Assembly (NCBI GenBank): GCA_014529385.2
Contig: CM043953.1
Location: forward strand, 67,828,372-67,892,371
Length of the DNA: 64,000 bases
Direction: 5' to 3'
Origin: Adiantum capillus-veneris
Lineage: Eukaryota; Streptophyta; Polypodiopsida; Polypodiales; Pteridaceae
The notes beneath the pieces were generated by a model. The model was not told the DNA's origin, ran no database searches, and saw nothing but the letters and a program-made list of their open reading frames with translations. Each line of letters starts with the position of its first letter. Position 1 is the first letter of the stretch. A program made the translations under genes and the position numbers. Shown piece after piece: positions 11,484 to 24,103 of the stretch.

Positions 11484-13785
11484 AAGAATCAATTTTCTGC
11501 ATCTCAACAACAATTCATTGTCGGGCACAATACTGCCTACACTTGGGAACTCCAGGTATCTATCGTGGGTTGATCTTAGCAGCAACGAGCTAGATGGTGC
11601 CGGTGAGGTGGTTATGCGACACCGAAATCTTTTTGTGGTAAGGAAAACATTTCATTATACTTTCTTTGGATTGAAGGGAGCTTTGAACTAAAATAAACTT
11701 TGGACTGAAGGGAACTCTTTCTCCTTGGAAGGGAGAGAACTACCCTAGGCTAGGAAGCCACCTCACCTTAAATTGAAGGGAGCTAAGCTATTTAGTATCC
11801 TTTGGACTGAAGGAAGCTGGCAAGAAAGCTTTCCTTTGGTTTGGGAGCTACTTTTCTTTGGACTGAAGGAAGCTCCTGATGTCTTATCATGTTACTTTGG
11901 ACTGAAGGGAGCTAAGCTATTTAGTATCCTTTGGACTGAAGGAAGCTGGCAAGAAAGCTTTCCTTTGGTTTGGGAGCTACTTTTCTTTGGACTGAAGGAA
12001 GCTCCTGATGTCTTATCATGTTACTTCGGACTGAAGGGAGCTCTTTCATTGATGTCTTATTATGTTAATTTGGACTGAAGGGAGCTCTTTCATTGATGTC
12101 GTCTTATCATGTTAATTTGGACTGAAGGGAGCTCTTTCATTGATATCTTATCATGTTAATTTGGACTGAAGGGAGCTGCTCTCTTCTCTCTTGTTAGACT
12201 AAAATAAACTTACTTTTTATCCCATACCACAGAAAGCATCCTGCCCTTCTTTTGTGGTCCTTCTCTCAAGAAGTTGCTGCTTGCAGATAATGAATTGTCT
12301 GGGGCAGTGCCCTTGGATGGTTTAACCTTGTCACATTAGATATCATAATTTTGTGAACGGCAAAGCCACTGCCCGTCTTGCCTTACCTGTAGGAAGGAGT
12401 GGGCCAATCTCATTTCATTGTGAGAGAAGACCTGACATCTGCTCAGCGACAAGCCAACTGTGGTTGCTGGTTCTCACCTTTTCAACGGCACGGCACAATT
12501 CTACCCACCTAGGCAAACTGCAGCTTAGAGTAGCTCTCTCTCCTCACAAGCAACCTCTTTACATCACACGCAGCATTCCTTTAGTGGTCTCATGCTGGCG
12601 AATCAATTACTTGCATATGGGCCCTTGTCCGGCACCATCCCGCCCACCCTCTCAAACTGCACCAGCCTAGAGTGGCTAACTATTTCAAACAACCGTCTCA
12701 CAAGTTACATTCCGCCAGAGCTGGGGCTTATGCCAAGAATCAATTTTTTGCACCTTGGCAACAATTCGTTGTCAGGCAAAATTCCACCCACACTTGGAAA
12801 CTGCAGGTATCTGGTGTGGTTGGATCTTAGCAGCAATGAGCTAGAGGGCATCATCCCCTGCGAACTGACCGAGCAAGCAGGGAAGGTGATAAAAGGAACG
12901 CTCAACATTGGTTTGCGATTCGGGTATTTTAAGTATCTGTACGGAGATCTATGCACAGAGTATGGCTTGGGTTCAATGCTTACCATGAGAAGAGTTCACC
13001 TTTTAAGGCTAAGAAAAATTCTAAACTTCCAGAGCAGAGGCAACCTTAGCGTTTCTATGCAGACATTGCACCATACTACATCCCTAACCCTCCAGGATCC
13101 AGTGAAGGCAGCCTAACATTCTTTGATGTTAGCCAAAACAAGCTTACAGGCACTATTCCAGAGGACTATGGTAGCCTAATCTACACCTAGGTGCTTTCAT
13201 TATTACATAACAACCTCACTGGCACCATCCCTTTCAGCCTAGGCAACCTGGTCCAATGCTCCAAAAACCACCTAGACCATAACCACCTTCAAGGAGGCCA
13301 CCAAGGGCTTCTTTGAAGAGGCCAGGATAGGCAGTGAAGGCTTTAGCATAGTCTACAAGGCCACCTTAGACGATCAAACTGTGGTAGCGGTTAAGAAGCT
13401 CATCCATAAGATTGATGAGAAGGGTGAGCCAAGAGATTTCCAGGCAAAGATAAAAACAATAGGGAAAATCAAGCACCCTAACCTCGTCTCTTTGTGGGGT
13501 TATTCTCAGACAGACAATGAAAGGTTGCTCATCTATGAGTACATGGGAAATGGCAGCTTGTATAAGTAGCTTCATGGGACGACCTATGAGTACATGGAAA
13601 ATGGCAGCTTGTATAATTCATGGCAACAAAAAAAAACAAGATGATCCCAATGGCCAGCCTGCGGCTACAATAGGGCTTAGCTGGGAAAGCAATTAGCTTA
13701 TAATAGCTTCAGGAAAGTATCCTGTTAGCCCATTGTCACTCAGATTCAATACTTCAAGAGAGAAGCACTTTGCAAGAGAAGCACT
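11484..13785 (+). pseudogene. Captured LRR receptor-like kinase fragment
   Basis: Pieces of a plant leucine-rich-repeat receptor kinase, a plasma-membrane receptor with extracellular LRRs and a cytoplasmic Ser/Thr kinase. A first LRR scrap (11484-11622) is followed by tandem repeats, then LRRs at 12592-12850 (LSGTIPPTLSNCTSLEWL, NSLSGKIPPTLGNCRYLVWL), an island-like stretch to about 13110, and another LRR near 13110-13220 (DVSQNKLTGTIPEDYGSL). The kinase N-lobe lies at about 13285-13569: glycine loop IGSEGFSIVYKA, VAVKK with the ATP lysine, and LLIYEYMGNGSLYK. A stop follows at 13567 and the catalytic loop is absent. The layout recalls the LRR-X/BRI1-PSKR-EMS1 group, but this is tentative. 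The coding strand is opposite to the host element A3. Confidence 0.8.
11655..12180 (+). repeat. Tandem repeat inside captured LRR segment
   Basis: Units sharing TTTGGACTGAAGGGAGCT. One block of about 135 bp is present twice (11785-12015), then units of about 55-60 bp with ATGTCTTATCATGTTAAT repeat four times. It lies between LRR coding blocks and has an intron-like position. Confidence 0.85.
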
Positions 13786-13813
13786 TAGCACACGCCTGAT
13801 GCTCTGATACCAC

Positions 13814-14553
<740 letters not shown>

Positions 14554-15103
14554 GGTACTGGATTAGCACGTGAGAAATCTCGTCCGATTCAAAGGGCAAG
14601 TAGCCCTACAGGTGCGGGAGCTGGAGGACTTGCTACAGATGCGACCGGCATGCGAAACGGAGCCCAAAACAGGGAAATTACAGCCTGCTGTGTTTTTTTG
14701 CAGGTTTAGGGTTTCGGTCCTAAAAGGCCCCTAATACCCCCAGGAGGTTCGGGGACGCGAGGAGACCGCTGTAGAGGTGATCTGGCGCATTTTCGGGGCA
14801 GAAAACAGATTCTGGCGAGGTTTTACAAAGTGTCTGTATGCGTCGGGAAAGTCATCGATTGCGTGGGGATCAGCTCGTAGGAAATCACAGGTTTTATTCT
14901 CTCTGTTAAAGAATTAAGGGGCGCCAATTTTGGGGCCTACAGGTTGTGGGCGTCTGCTCGGAGCATTCTAGCTTTCGAGCCATGTGTGCGAAAGTGTTAG
15001 TTCCCGTCGCAAGTTTCCTTTGCACGTCTTTTGTGTGTGTGTCTAAAGTAAAGAATTTCGGGTGAAAGCCAAAGCCTACTGCCCCACGCACCGGTTTCAA
15101 GGT

Positions 15104-15176
15104 TCTATTGTCGTCTAGTCCGGTTAGGATACCTAGCTTTCACCCAGGTGACCCCGGTTCCAATCCCAGCAATGGG
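15104..15176 (+). tRNA. tRNA-Glu(TTC)-like pseudogene, copy 1
   Basis: Resembles tRNA-Glu with anticodon TTC at 15139-15141 in a CTTTCAC loop. The acceptor arms TCTATTG and CAATGGG pair using G-U wobbles. The A box TAGTCCGGTTAGG is good. The T arm reads GGTTCCAATCC rather than GGTTCGAATCC, so the B box is altered. It lies inside the B unit and may be a SINE-like or satellite-embedded remnant; function is doubtful. Confidence 0.6.
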
Positions 15177-16662
15177 GGTATGTCACGAGGACGTGGCAAC
15201 TGCTAACCTTAGTTGTTGTTTTCTTTCCAATGATTTGTGTTTTATTTTTGAGACCCTCTTTTTGAAATAGCAAACGGTCGGACATTGTATGGCCAATGTG
15301 AACGGTAGTTTCACCCACAGATGTGAAGTGGTCGGCACAGGAATTCGTATAGTGAGAGGATGTTTAGGCTCAGAGTAGGTACCTCCGTCGCACGTAGCAA
15401 GTGGATGGATACTAGGAAGTGAACTCAATAAAGGCATAAAGTCAAGGTGAGATCACCAACAGAAAGTATCCGACAATTGGGCCACATTGCACTTTTGGAT
15501 GCGGTCCCAATGAGATAGATGGTCAGATGACCAGTGGGAGCCCAACGGAAGCATCTCCTAAAATTTAGGGAATTGCTATTTTGGGCCGTGAAATGTGTTC
15601 GTGTTATTACGTCCGGTACGACTAGGTGAACATTTTACAACTCTGCCGCGAAGTCAACTAGGCAACCAGTCGGGAGATTTTTAGGCGGCAACCCCGAAAC
15701 GGGCAAAAGCTTGTAATTGCGCCAAGTGGCAGATTTTCATGCACTTGCCCCATTCAGAAAAATGGGCGCTGAATTTTATGTCGGGAGAGTCCTCATTTTG
15801 GTTTTTGGTGACAGGTTAAGAGCTATTGAGTGCTTTCTTTCCCTCTCATGTACAGTGTGGTGCTAGGAGTGATGCCCTGCATGCTACACACTGCTCTCTC
15901 TCTCTCCCTTACGTGTAGTTATGTGATGCCCCACTTCATTTGACTGGTGTACAGTTGTGTGGGTTCATGCGTGATTGCCGAGGCAAGAGACTCTTGCACA
16001 GGTACGGGATCAGCTAGTGGCTAATCCCCCGCAGGTATAGGTGAATTCGGAGAGGTTTCACGTGAGAAATCTCGTCCGATTCAAAGGGCGAGTAGCCCTA
16101 TAGGTGCGGGAGCTCCAGGACTTGCTCCAGATGGGACCGGCACGCGAAACGGAGCCCAAACCAGGGAATTACAGCCTTGAACAGGGAATAATAGACTTGC
16201 TGTGTATTTTTGCAAGTTTGGGGTTTCGGCCCTAAACAGTCCCTAATACCCCCAGGAGGCTCAGAGACGCGAGGGGACCACTGTAGAGGTGATTTGGCGC
16301 ATTTTGGGGGCAGAAAACAGGGAGTTCAGCGTGCTGCAGATTCTCGCCAGGTGTTACAAAGTGTTCGTATGCATCAGGAAAGTCATTGATTGCGTGGGGA
16401 TACTGACTATGAAGTGTCCTAGTACAGTTATGTTGCCGAAATCGGGCCAGAACAGGTGGATTTCAGCCCGGAATTTGCGGGACAGCTCGTAGGAAATCAC
16501 AGGTTTTATTTCCTCTGTCAAGGAATAAAGAAATACCGAAAGGGGCGCCAATTTTGGGGCCTACAGGTTGTCGGCGTATGCTCGGAGCATTCTAGATTCC
16601 GAGCCGTGTGTGCTTAAGTATTAGTTCCCGTCGCAGGTAGCCCCACAGGCCGGTTTCAAGGT

Positions 16663-16735
16663 GCCATTGTCGTCTAGTCCGATTAGGATACCTGGCTTTC
16701 ACCTAGGCGACCCGGGTTCCAATCCCGGCAATGGG
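16663..16735 (+). tRNA. tRNA-Glu(TTC)-like pseudogene, copy 2
   Basis: Second B-unit copy, anticodon TTC at 16698-16700. The T stem is better (CCGGG...CCCGG), but the same GGTTCCAATCC change is present and the first acceptor pair is G-G. The shared T-arm change shows both copies descend from one altered ancestor. Confidence 0.6.
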
Positions 16736-18836
16736 GGTATGTCACAGGGACGTGGAAGCTCTTAACTATGTCACGAGGACGTGGCAACTGCTAACCGTAG
16801 TTCTTGTTTTCTTGCCAATGATTTGTGTTTATTTTTGAGACCCTCTTTTTGAAATAGCAAACGGTCGGACATTGTATGGCCAATGTGAACGGTAGTTTCA
16901 TCCACAGACGGGAAGTGGTCGGCACTTGAATTCGTATAGTGAGAGGATGTCTAGGCTCAAAGCAAGATCATGTAGGTACCCCCGTCGCACGTAGCAAGTT
17001 GATGGATACTAGGAAGTGAACTCAATAAAGGCATAAAGTCAAGGTGGGATCACCAACAGAAAGTATCCGACAGTTGAGCCACATTGCACTTTTGGATGCG
17101 GTCCCAATGAGGATAGATGGTCAGATGACCAGTGGGAGCCCAACGGAAGCATCTCCTAAAATTTAGGAAACTGTTATTTTGGGCCGTGAAATGTGTTCGC
17201 GTCATTACCTCTGGTATGACTAGGGGAACATTTTACAACTCTGCCGCGAAGTCAACTAGGCAACCAATCGGGAGATTTTTAGGCGGCAACCTCGAAACAG
17301 GCAAAAACTTGTAATTGTTCCAAGTGGCAGATTTTCATGCAGTTGCCCCATTCAGAAAAATGGGCGCTGAATTTTCTGCTAGGAGAGGCCTCATTTTGGT
17401 TTTTGGTCACAGATTAAGAGCTATGGAGTGCTTTCTTTCCCTCTCATGCACAATGTGGTGCTAGGAGTGATGCCCTGCACGCTACACATTGCTCTCTCTC
17501 TCTTCCTTACGTGCAGTTATGTGATGCCCATTGCCCCACAAGAGGGCTTATCATTTGGCTAATGTACAGTTGTGTGGGTTCATGCGCGATTCCTGAGGCA
17601 AGAGCCTCTTGCACAGGTACTTGATTAGCTAGTGGCTAATCCCCCGCAGGTACAGGTGAATTTGGAGAGGTTCACGTGAGAAATCTCGTCCGATTCAAAG
17701 GGCAAGTAGCCCTACAGGTGCGGGAGCTTGAGGACTTGCTACAGATGCGACCGGCACGCAAAACGGAGCCCAAAACAGGGAATTACAGCCTGTTGTGTAT
17801 TTCTGCAGGTCTAGGGTTTCGGCCCTAAACGGTCCCTAATACTCACAGGAGGTTCGGGGATGCGAGGGGACCGCTGTAGAGGTTATCTGGCGCCTTTTCG
17901 GAGCAGAAAACAGAGAATTCAGCGTGCTGCAGATGATTTTTGTTTTTTTTTTGAGACCCTCTTTTTGAAATAGCAAACGGTCGGACATTGTATGGCCAAT
18001 GTGAACGGTAGTTTCACCTGCAGACAGGAAGTGATCGTAACTGGAATTCATATAGTGAGTGGATATCTAGGCTCATAGCAAGATCATGTAGGTACCCTTG
18101 TCGCACTTAGCAAGTTGATGGATACTAGGAAATGAACTCAATAAAGGCATAAAGTCAAGGTGGGATCACCAACAGAAAGTATCCGACAGTTGGGCCACAT
18201 TGCACTTTTGGATGCGGTCCCAATGAGGATAGATGGTCAGATGACCAGTGGGAGCCCAACGGAAGCATCTCCTAAAATTTAGGGAATTGCTATTTTGGGC
18301 CGTGAAATGTGTTCGTGTTATTACCTCCGGCACGACTAGGCGAACGTTTTACAACTCTGCCGCGAAGTCAACTAGGCAACCAGTCGGGAGATTTTTAGGC
18401 GGCAACCCCGAAACGGGCAAAAGCTTGTAATTGCGCCAAGTGGCAGATTTTCATACACTTGCCCCATTCAGAAAAATGGGCGCTGAATTTTATACCGGGA
18501 GAGGCCTCATTTTGGTTTTTGGTGATAGGTTAAGAGCTATGGAGTGGTTTCTTTTCCTCTCATGTACAGTGTGGTGCTAGGAGTGATGCCTTGCACGCTA
18601 CACACTGCTCTCTCTCTCCCTTACGTGCAGTTATAGGATGCCCCACAAGAGGGATTTTCATTTGACTGATGTACAGTTGTGTGGGTTCATGCGGGATTGC
18701 CGAGGCAAGAGCCTCTTGCACAGGTACTGGATTAGCTAGTGGCTAATCTCCCGCAGGTACACGTAAATTCGGAGAGGTTTTACGTGAGAAATCTTGTCCG
18801 ATTCAAAGGGCAAGTAGCCCTATAGATTCAGGAACT

Positions 18837-18967
18837 ACTCTCTGGGGTGGAATTCCGCCACTCCGTGTCGCTTGTCGTCTCTCTCTTTCAGTTCAATTGT
18901 TATTGAAGTGCTAAAAGTCTGTTCAGTCTGTTCTTTTCTATTCGCATGTGGTACTCGTCTTGTGACA
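18837..18967 (+). repeat. A-family LTR 3' fragment
   Basis: The last 131 bp of an A LTR (ACTCTCTGGGGTGG...CTTGTGACA). It is truncated on the left against the B array and has a CT run of only a few repeats. Confidence 0.75.
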
Positions 18968-19119
18968 ACAGTACTTTCCTAGGGGTGGTGGGAATTGGTA
19001 AAGGCTGTAACAATCCCTGTGCATTATGCCTGTCAAACTTGACCTTCTCGCATACTAAGCAATTGCATACAAAATCGTCACGTCCTTCTTGAGTCACGGC
19101 CAAGAGAATCAACGCTCCA
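18968..19119 (-). pseudogene. Gypsy integrase zinc-finger scrap
   Basis: The minus-strand reading includes CLVCEKVKFDRHNAQGLLQP and LPIP, the end of the HHCC zinc-binding region of a Ty3/gypsy integrase; the same words occur in C2 near 40440-40530. It is flanked by two A LTR pieces, with no other part of the element present. Confidence 0.8.
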
Positions 19120-19663
19120 TGTAACAACTGCTGACGTTCATAGCCTTGGAGAATGGAGCCAACTTACAGATGCCGGCCGAGGGGCCTAAACCCTAAGAAG
19201 AGCAAGTAACAGAAGAAGTCCTACCAATTTATGGGGACCCCGTTCGATGGGGCCGCAAGTGACATAAAGGATTAAAATAAAGCAGGACCCGCACACACAC
19301 AAAAACTGATGACGTGGCATATTTCCAAAAATTGTAAGCTGTACGGAATTCCGTGTTTTGCGCTGGCTGATGACGTGGCAGGCTGTACGGATTTTCATAA
19401 ATTACGATGGTAGCTTTTTGGCTTTGCTTTTGGACTAGATGCTTTTTGAGTTTGAAGGCTTTTCGCTGTAATTGCTTTTTAGGCCAAGGGCCTTTAAATA
19501 TGAGGTTATGGCTCATTCTCTGGTATGCTTCCTGGAGAAGGTGCAGAGTCTGGAGTACCGGCTTGTACTGGGTTGATGTAATATAAAGAAATACCGAAAG
19601 GGGCGCCAAGGTTTGGGGCCAATACTCTCTGGGGTGGAATTCCGCCACTCCGTGTCGCGTGTC

Positions 19664-19713
<50 letters not shown>

Positions 19714-21131
19714 CCAATTGTTAATGAAGTGTTAAAAGTCTGTTCAGTCTGCTCTTTTCTATTAGCGACTCCCACCCTTACTTCATTGCGTATCGGGCGC
19801 GCTCCCGTCTTCACCGCTCATGTCTTAAAGGGCATAAGCCAATTAAGATCACTTGCAAGAGAAGGGTCCAGATTTGTTTCAAGTCACTGTTTTTCTCAAA
19901 AGCAGTGCGATGCAGATGTTGATGTCTATAGCTAGCGAGCAACATACTCCAAGTACTTGGCAAGCTTTCAAGAAAAAAAAAAATTGCCCTAAGTTATATG
20001 GTTTGACGTCTTCCTTTGGAGTGCAACTTTTGGCAGAGTGGGGTATCCTAAAATGCTTGCATGGAAACCCTAGCAAATTATAACTTGAAATTTTTCAACA
20101 TCTCTCAATAGATGTCTCTTCACGAGCAGATGACCTTGGAGGTCCAGTGCGATTGCTATCTTGGGACTACCATCTCCGCCAAAGAAACACTGTCTGTCCT
20201 AGAGCTGATGGACCATGCTGTGCTCGGCTACGACGTTACAGAATGAACCTAACCCTAATTTTTGGTGCAGGTTCTAGGATGGAAGTCAGTCGACTTTTCG
20301 AGCTTGACTGTTGTCGAGATTGCTTTTTTTTAAGTTTGAGTTCTGTTTGATCTTGTTTGCTGATCCTGTTGGAATTTATTTGAAATGGATGGTTACTATT
20401 TTGAACCTGTCTGGGTGCTGATTTGAAATGTTTGACTCTGGTTTTAATACCGGTTTCATTGATTGGTCATTTTCCTTCCGGGTGGAGAAGTGAGAAATAC
20501 TATTTTTGTATTGTTTGAACCTCGGAACGATGCAGGCCGATGGTTGGGGAGCTTTTCGTTGTGTGTTTGAAAACCTCCGAACGACACAGGCCGATGCCTG
20601 GGAAGCGTTTGGTTGTATGCTCAAACCTTCGAGTCACGCAGACTGTGGTCTGGGGATGGTTTGGTTGTACAGTCCTTTGAGCTCATGGCCCGGACCTTTT
20701 TAGGTTATTTGTGGGGGGAGTGACGAGGTAGTCATTGAATAGCTTCATACGGCAGACCGTTTGTCTCGGGGGTGTGCTCAGCGGCGCTGTTTGTTGTGTC
20801 TTGTAACATGCATATGTAAGCATTTGTGTTGCATTGTGATGTGCCAATTACTGAATATTCCTAATTGGATGAGATTGCCTGGGTATGTAATTTTTGTGCA
20901 GCAAGACACTCGTGGAAGATCAGTACGGTATGGGTGTGATGGCTAATTTTACTATGCCGGAATATGAAGAGTTTCGATCTGGACGAAAGGAGAAGCTAAC
21001 TCCTTGATCAAAAGAGTAGAAAGGAGAAGTTGACTCCTTGATCAAAACAACCGAAAGGAGAAGCTAACTCCTTGATCAAAAGAGCAGAAAGGAGAAGCTA
21101 ACTCCTTACCAAAAAGAGCAAATTGAATGTC
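19120..21131 (+). mobile_element. A5: partial family A element
   Basis: A LTR (19120-19765) with a CT run at 19664-19710, the GGCGCC motif at 19583-19622 and TATA-like CTTTAAATATGAGG near 19490. The LTR end and primer site are missing: at 19765 the sequence jumps from CTTTTCTATTAGC into internal gag-remnant sequence (GACTCCCACCCTTAC). Minisatellites follow (20510-20660; hairpin array of 4 units at about 20985-21120). It is cut at 21131 by the LTR of C1, and its own 3' LTR is absent. Confidence 0.75.
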
Positions 21132-21296
21132 TGTAACAGACTTGGACACTCCTAGTCAAGAATCAATCACAATAGCACCAAATAACCACTTCAAAACAGT
21201 CCACAGTTCACAATAGATTTGCACTGGCTTTGCGGAGTTCCATGCCTAGAGGTATTGGCCCCAAATACTGGCGCCCCTTTCGGTATTTCTTTTGTT
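21132..21296 (-). repeat. C1 truncated 3' LTR
   Basis: 165 bp matching the R/U5 side of LTR C: TGTAACAGACTTGG start, AATCAATCACAATAGCACC, and the GGCGCCCCTTTCGG motif at 21250-21290. Homology stops at 21296. Confidence 0.75.
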
Positions 21297-21719
21297 CAGG
21301 TCAAAACGTATTCGACCTTTATCCATCGTTCAGTTCTCTCCCAAAAGAATGAGTAAAGTTCATCAAGTACAATCTCTTAGCCCTTCATTAGTCAAAGTCG
21401 CTTTCTCAGCTCAGTAGTCGGATTTCGAGTAGAACGTCACTCGCGTGCCCTGAACACCCCTGTCATTGCAAATGAAGTTTGCCAATGCTCGTTGTAATGG
21501 CAACATCCTGTCCGGGTGCCACTCGAACTACCTCCGCTTGTGTTCTCAGCTTGTCGAGCGTAGTTCCAAATCGAGCCGCCAATTCCAAGTGGAAAGAAGT
21601 TGGCCTTGGCTCCTTCGAAAGAGCTTCATGATCCTTCACTTTGCCCTAAAAGTGACAAAGTTTGTACTTTCATTCGTTTGATTCGGTTCAGGTCCCACGC
21701 CATGTGGTACCAGTTGTGC

Positions 21720-23233
21720 TTTTTATCTGCCTTTTCTGCAACGTCTCTCAGCTGCTTTAGAAGTTTTTGGCCTTTCTTCATCTTGTTCATTCGGTGGCTT
21801 GTTAGGGCACTTCACGGAGGTATGTCCATGTTCCCCGCATCCAAAGCACTTCCCCTCCCTGATGAAGCGAGCTCTCTCCTCAGGAGTAAGCTTGGGTCGT
21901 CCATCCTTCTTTTTTGGGTTGCTCTTTCTCTTTCTACTTTCATTTGCTGAAGTCTGTTTGGCTCGTTGTGTCATGATCTCATCTGTGGGGTAGGTCAGAC
22001 TGCCAGAGTGAATGGGGAAGCCCTGCTTCACATGACTCATCAACTCCTGAACAGAAGCTGACGTCTGTTCCAAGCAGTGATCTCGGATCTCTGTACGTAG
22101 ACCCAAGGTAAACCGCTCAATCTATTCTCTGAACAAGATCTTCTTGAATGAAGAGGCGGGTAGAAAAGAGCTCCAGAATCTCTCACAGTAAGCATCCACT
22201 ATATCTCTCTTGGTCATCCGAAGATAGTTTCAAGCAGCTCGTATATCGCGTTTATACTCTTGCGTCAACCAAGAAGAAATAAAAAGCTTCTTAAACTTCA
22301 GCCATTTAATTGGCACAGTCCTGTTTAAAACAAGCGTGGACCACCAAGTTCGAGCATTCCCCGTAAAATAAGAGGCAGCTCTCCGAATCTTGGAGTGCTC
22401 TGAGTAGCGTCCTCGCGCGAAAGCGATGTCAAACTGCTGTATAAAAGACAAAGCCTTCGAAGCATCTTTGTATCCTGAAAAAGTGTCAAATTTGATCAAC
22501 TGTCCACCTTCCTTAAACTCTCAGACTTTCTTGTTTTTATCTTCCAGAAAGTCATACTATAAAAATTCTTCTTGTTCGCATAAAAGCTGCCATCATCAGA
22601 GTCTGAATTATCTGTAAATGAACTGTCACTCACTGGGCGAGATTTAGACTTCTTTGCCTTTTTCTTGCCCTTTCCGAAGCATTGTTTCTTGCTTCGCTTT
22701 TTGCCTTTTCTGTCTTCTTCGCTTGAATCTGAAGAGCTAGAAGAACTGTAAGAAGAAGAAGAAGAAGAACTGGGTATTTCTTAAAATCGAACACGCTTCT
22801 TCTGTTTCTTTGATTTATCAAATGTCGACTGACGACCCAAATAACCGGGGAAGTCAGTGCCTTTCTTCTGCTTTTTGCCATGCTTTTCGGCTTTCTTTTG
22901 CGCGTCAAAAAGCTGAGCAATTCTTGCATCAACCACCTCTTCTAATTCTTTCTCTGTATACTTACTGGGGTAGGAGGTTTCTTGAGAGCAAATTTGGGGG
23001 GTGGTTTTGTGGTCTTTTGCCACTACGTATGCACTTCATCAGAAGAGGTCTCGCTCATATAGCAAAGTGAGCATCGTCTTTGTTTCATCGCAGATCAATC
23101 GTTGATGCTCCATCTCTTAACGCTCTGTCAGAGTAGGCCGAGGCGGGCCATACTCTTCGTGTGAATCTTCGTTGTGATCCCCTCCCGCATCTCGGGATGC
23201 AGAGGGAGTCGACTGATCTTTGCCTGAAGCCAT
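21720..23233 (-). pseudogene. C1 gag with zinc knuckle
   Basis: Gag of a Ty3/gypsy chromovirus-type element. From the ATG at 23233 it opens MASGKDQSTPSAS and continues through KELEEVVDARIAQLFDAQKK (about 22880-22950), a Ser/Lys-rich acidic linker, then a capsid block FDTFSGYKDASKALSFIQQF and YFTGNARTWWSTLV (22320-22500), and ends with CFGCGEHGHTSVKCP (about 21815-21860), an intact CX2CX4HX4C zinc knuckle. Stops and frameshifts occur in the linker (22630-22930) and at 22230. Protease and pol are missing downstream. The same order of blocks is present in C2. Confidence 0.8.
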
Positions 23234-23302
23234 AGGTGCCGCGGAAAAAAATTTGGGATCGGATTTCACGTAGAAGAGAAATCGGCCGTGCTCTTATACC
23301 AC

Positions 23303-23658
23303 TGTAACCGATTTGGACACTCCAAGTCAAGAATCAATCATGATAGCACCAAATAACCACTTCAAAACAGTTCACAATTCACAATAGATTTGCACTGGCG
23401 CGACAGAGTTCCGTGACTAAAGATATTGGCCCCAAAGATTGGCGTCCCTTTCGGTATTTCTTTATGTATTAATCGGTTCAAAGTACAAGAGAGTGGTTAG
23501 GGTTTCACTCTTAGACTCTGCGTCCAGATGCTCTGTAGAGTGTGTGCCCAAACCACATATTTAAGCAGAGCCCCAAAAGCTTCAAAATCAAAAGCCTAAA
23601 ATAAAAGCAAAAGCTCTTCTCTCGCAAGCTCTCTTGAGTTGTAAAAATAAAGCAATCC

Positions 23659-23705
<47 letters not shown>

Positions 23706-23729
23706 CCCTGGCAATTGCGTAGAGCAACA

Positions 23730-23793
<64 letters not shown>

Positions 23794-24103
23794 TTGCGTA
23801 AGAAAAAGCTGACGCCAAAAGCTGAAAAACCGCCGCACTTTACAGAAATTCTGCCACGTTATCATCACGGAAAAACAGCTCCGTTGCCGTTTTAGGGTTA
23901 GGGTTAGGGCTGTTTTTAGGGTTTTTGGCAATTTTTAGGGTTTGCAGGTTTTAGGGTTAGGGTTACCAAAATCTGGGTGTTCAGTAGCACTCAGGGTTTT
24001 CGCATGCTCAGGGTTTGCAAGTTTTAGGGTTAGGGTTTTCAAAATTAGGGTTTCAACAGTTAGGGTTTCTGCTCTTGGGCAACCACGTTATCACTATGTG
24101 ACA
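23303..24103 (-). repeat. C1 5' LTR with GA microsatellite and telobox array
   Basis: 801 bp. From the primer-site side: TGTAACCGATTTGG, the GGCGTCCCTTTCGG motif (23424-23463), TATA-like ATATTTAAGC on the + strand near 23560, two CT runs (23662-23703 and 23734-23786), then clustered TTTTAGGGTTAGGG words (23888-24070), ending ATGTGACA at 24103. The CT runs and telomere-like cluster lie in the promoter-side (U3) half. Confidence 0.8.

Larger units (their letters stand above)
14554..18836 (+). repeat. B tandem repeats, about 1.1-1.6 kb units
   Basis: At least three consecutive units. The marker GTGAGAAATCTCGTCCGATT recurs near 14570, 16059, 17668 and 18783, giving spacings of about 1489, 1609 and 1115. 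The third unit lacks the tRNA-like part; the fourth is cut at 18836. Each unit has a GGGTTTCGG(C/T)CCTAAA block, a GGGGCGCCAATTTTGGGGCC motif (14907-14938, 16524-16560; deleted in the third), an AGTGATGCCCTGCACGC block and an end with AGGCAAGAGCCTCTTGCAC. No coding potential is visible. The GGCGCC motif shared with A and C LTRs suggests a retroelement origin, but no LTR pair or primer site was found. Confidence 0.8.
21132..24103 (-). mobile_element. C1: deleted Ty3/gypsy element (family C)
   Basis: Minus-strand relative of C2. On its coding strand it has a complete 5' LTR (23303-24103), primer site GTGGTATAAGAGC (23290-23302, one change from initiator-Met), gag with zinc knuckle (23233-21720) and then only a scrap of protease-region sequence before a truncated LTR (21132-21296). 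The RT-integrase part is deleted. The flanks ATGTC and CTTCT do not match, so the ends were rearranged; both neighbours are different A copies. Confidence 0.75.

Noticed and set aside
15104-16735. Functional tRNA-Glu genes
   Set aside because: The altered T arm (TTCCAATCC), weak first acceptor pair and placement in a satellite argue for pseudogenes.
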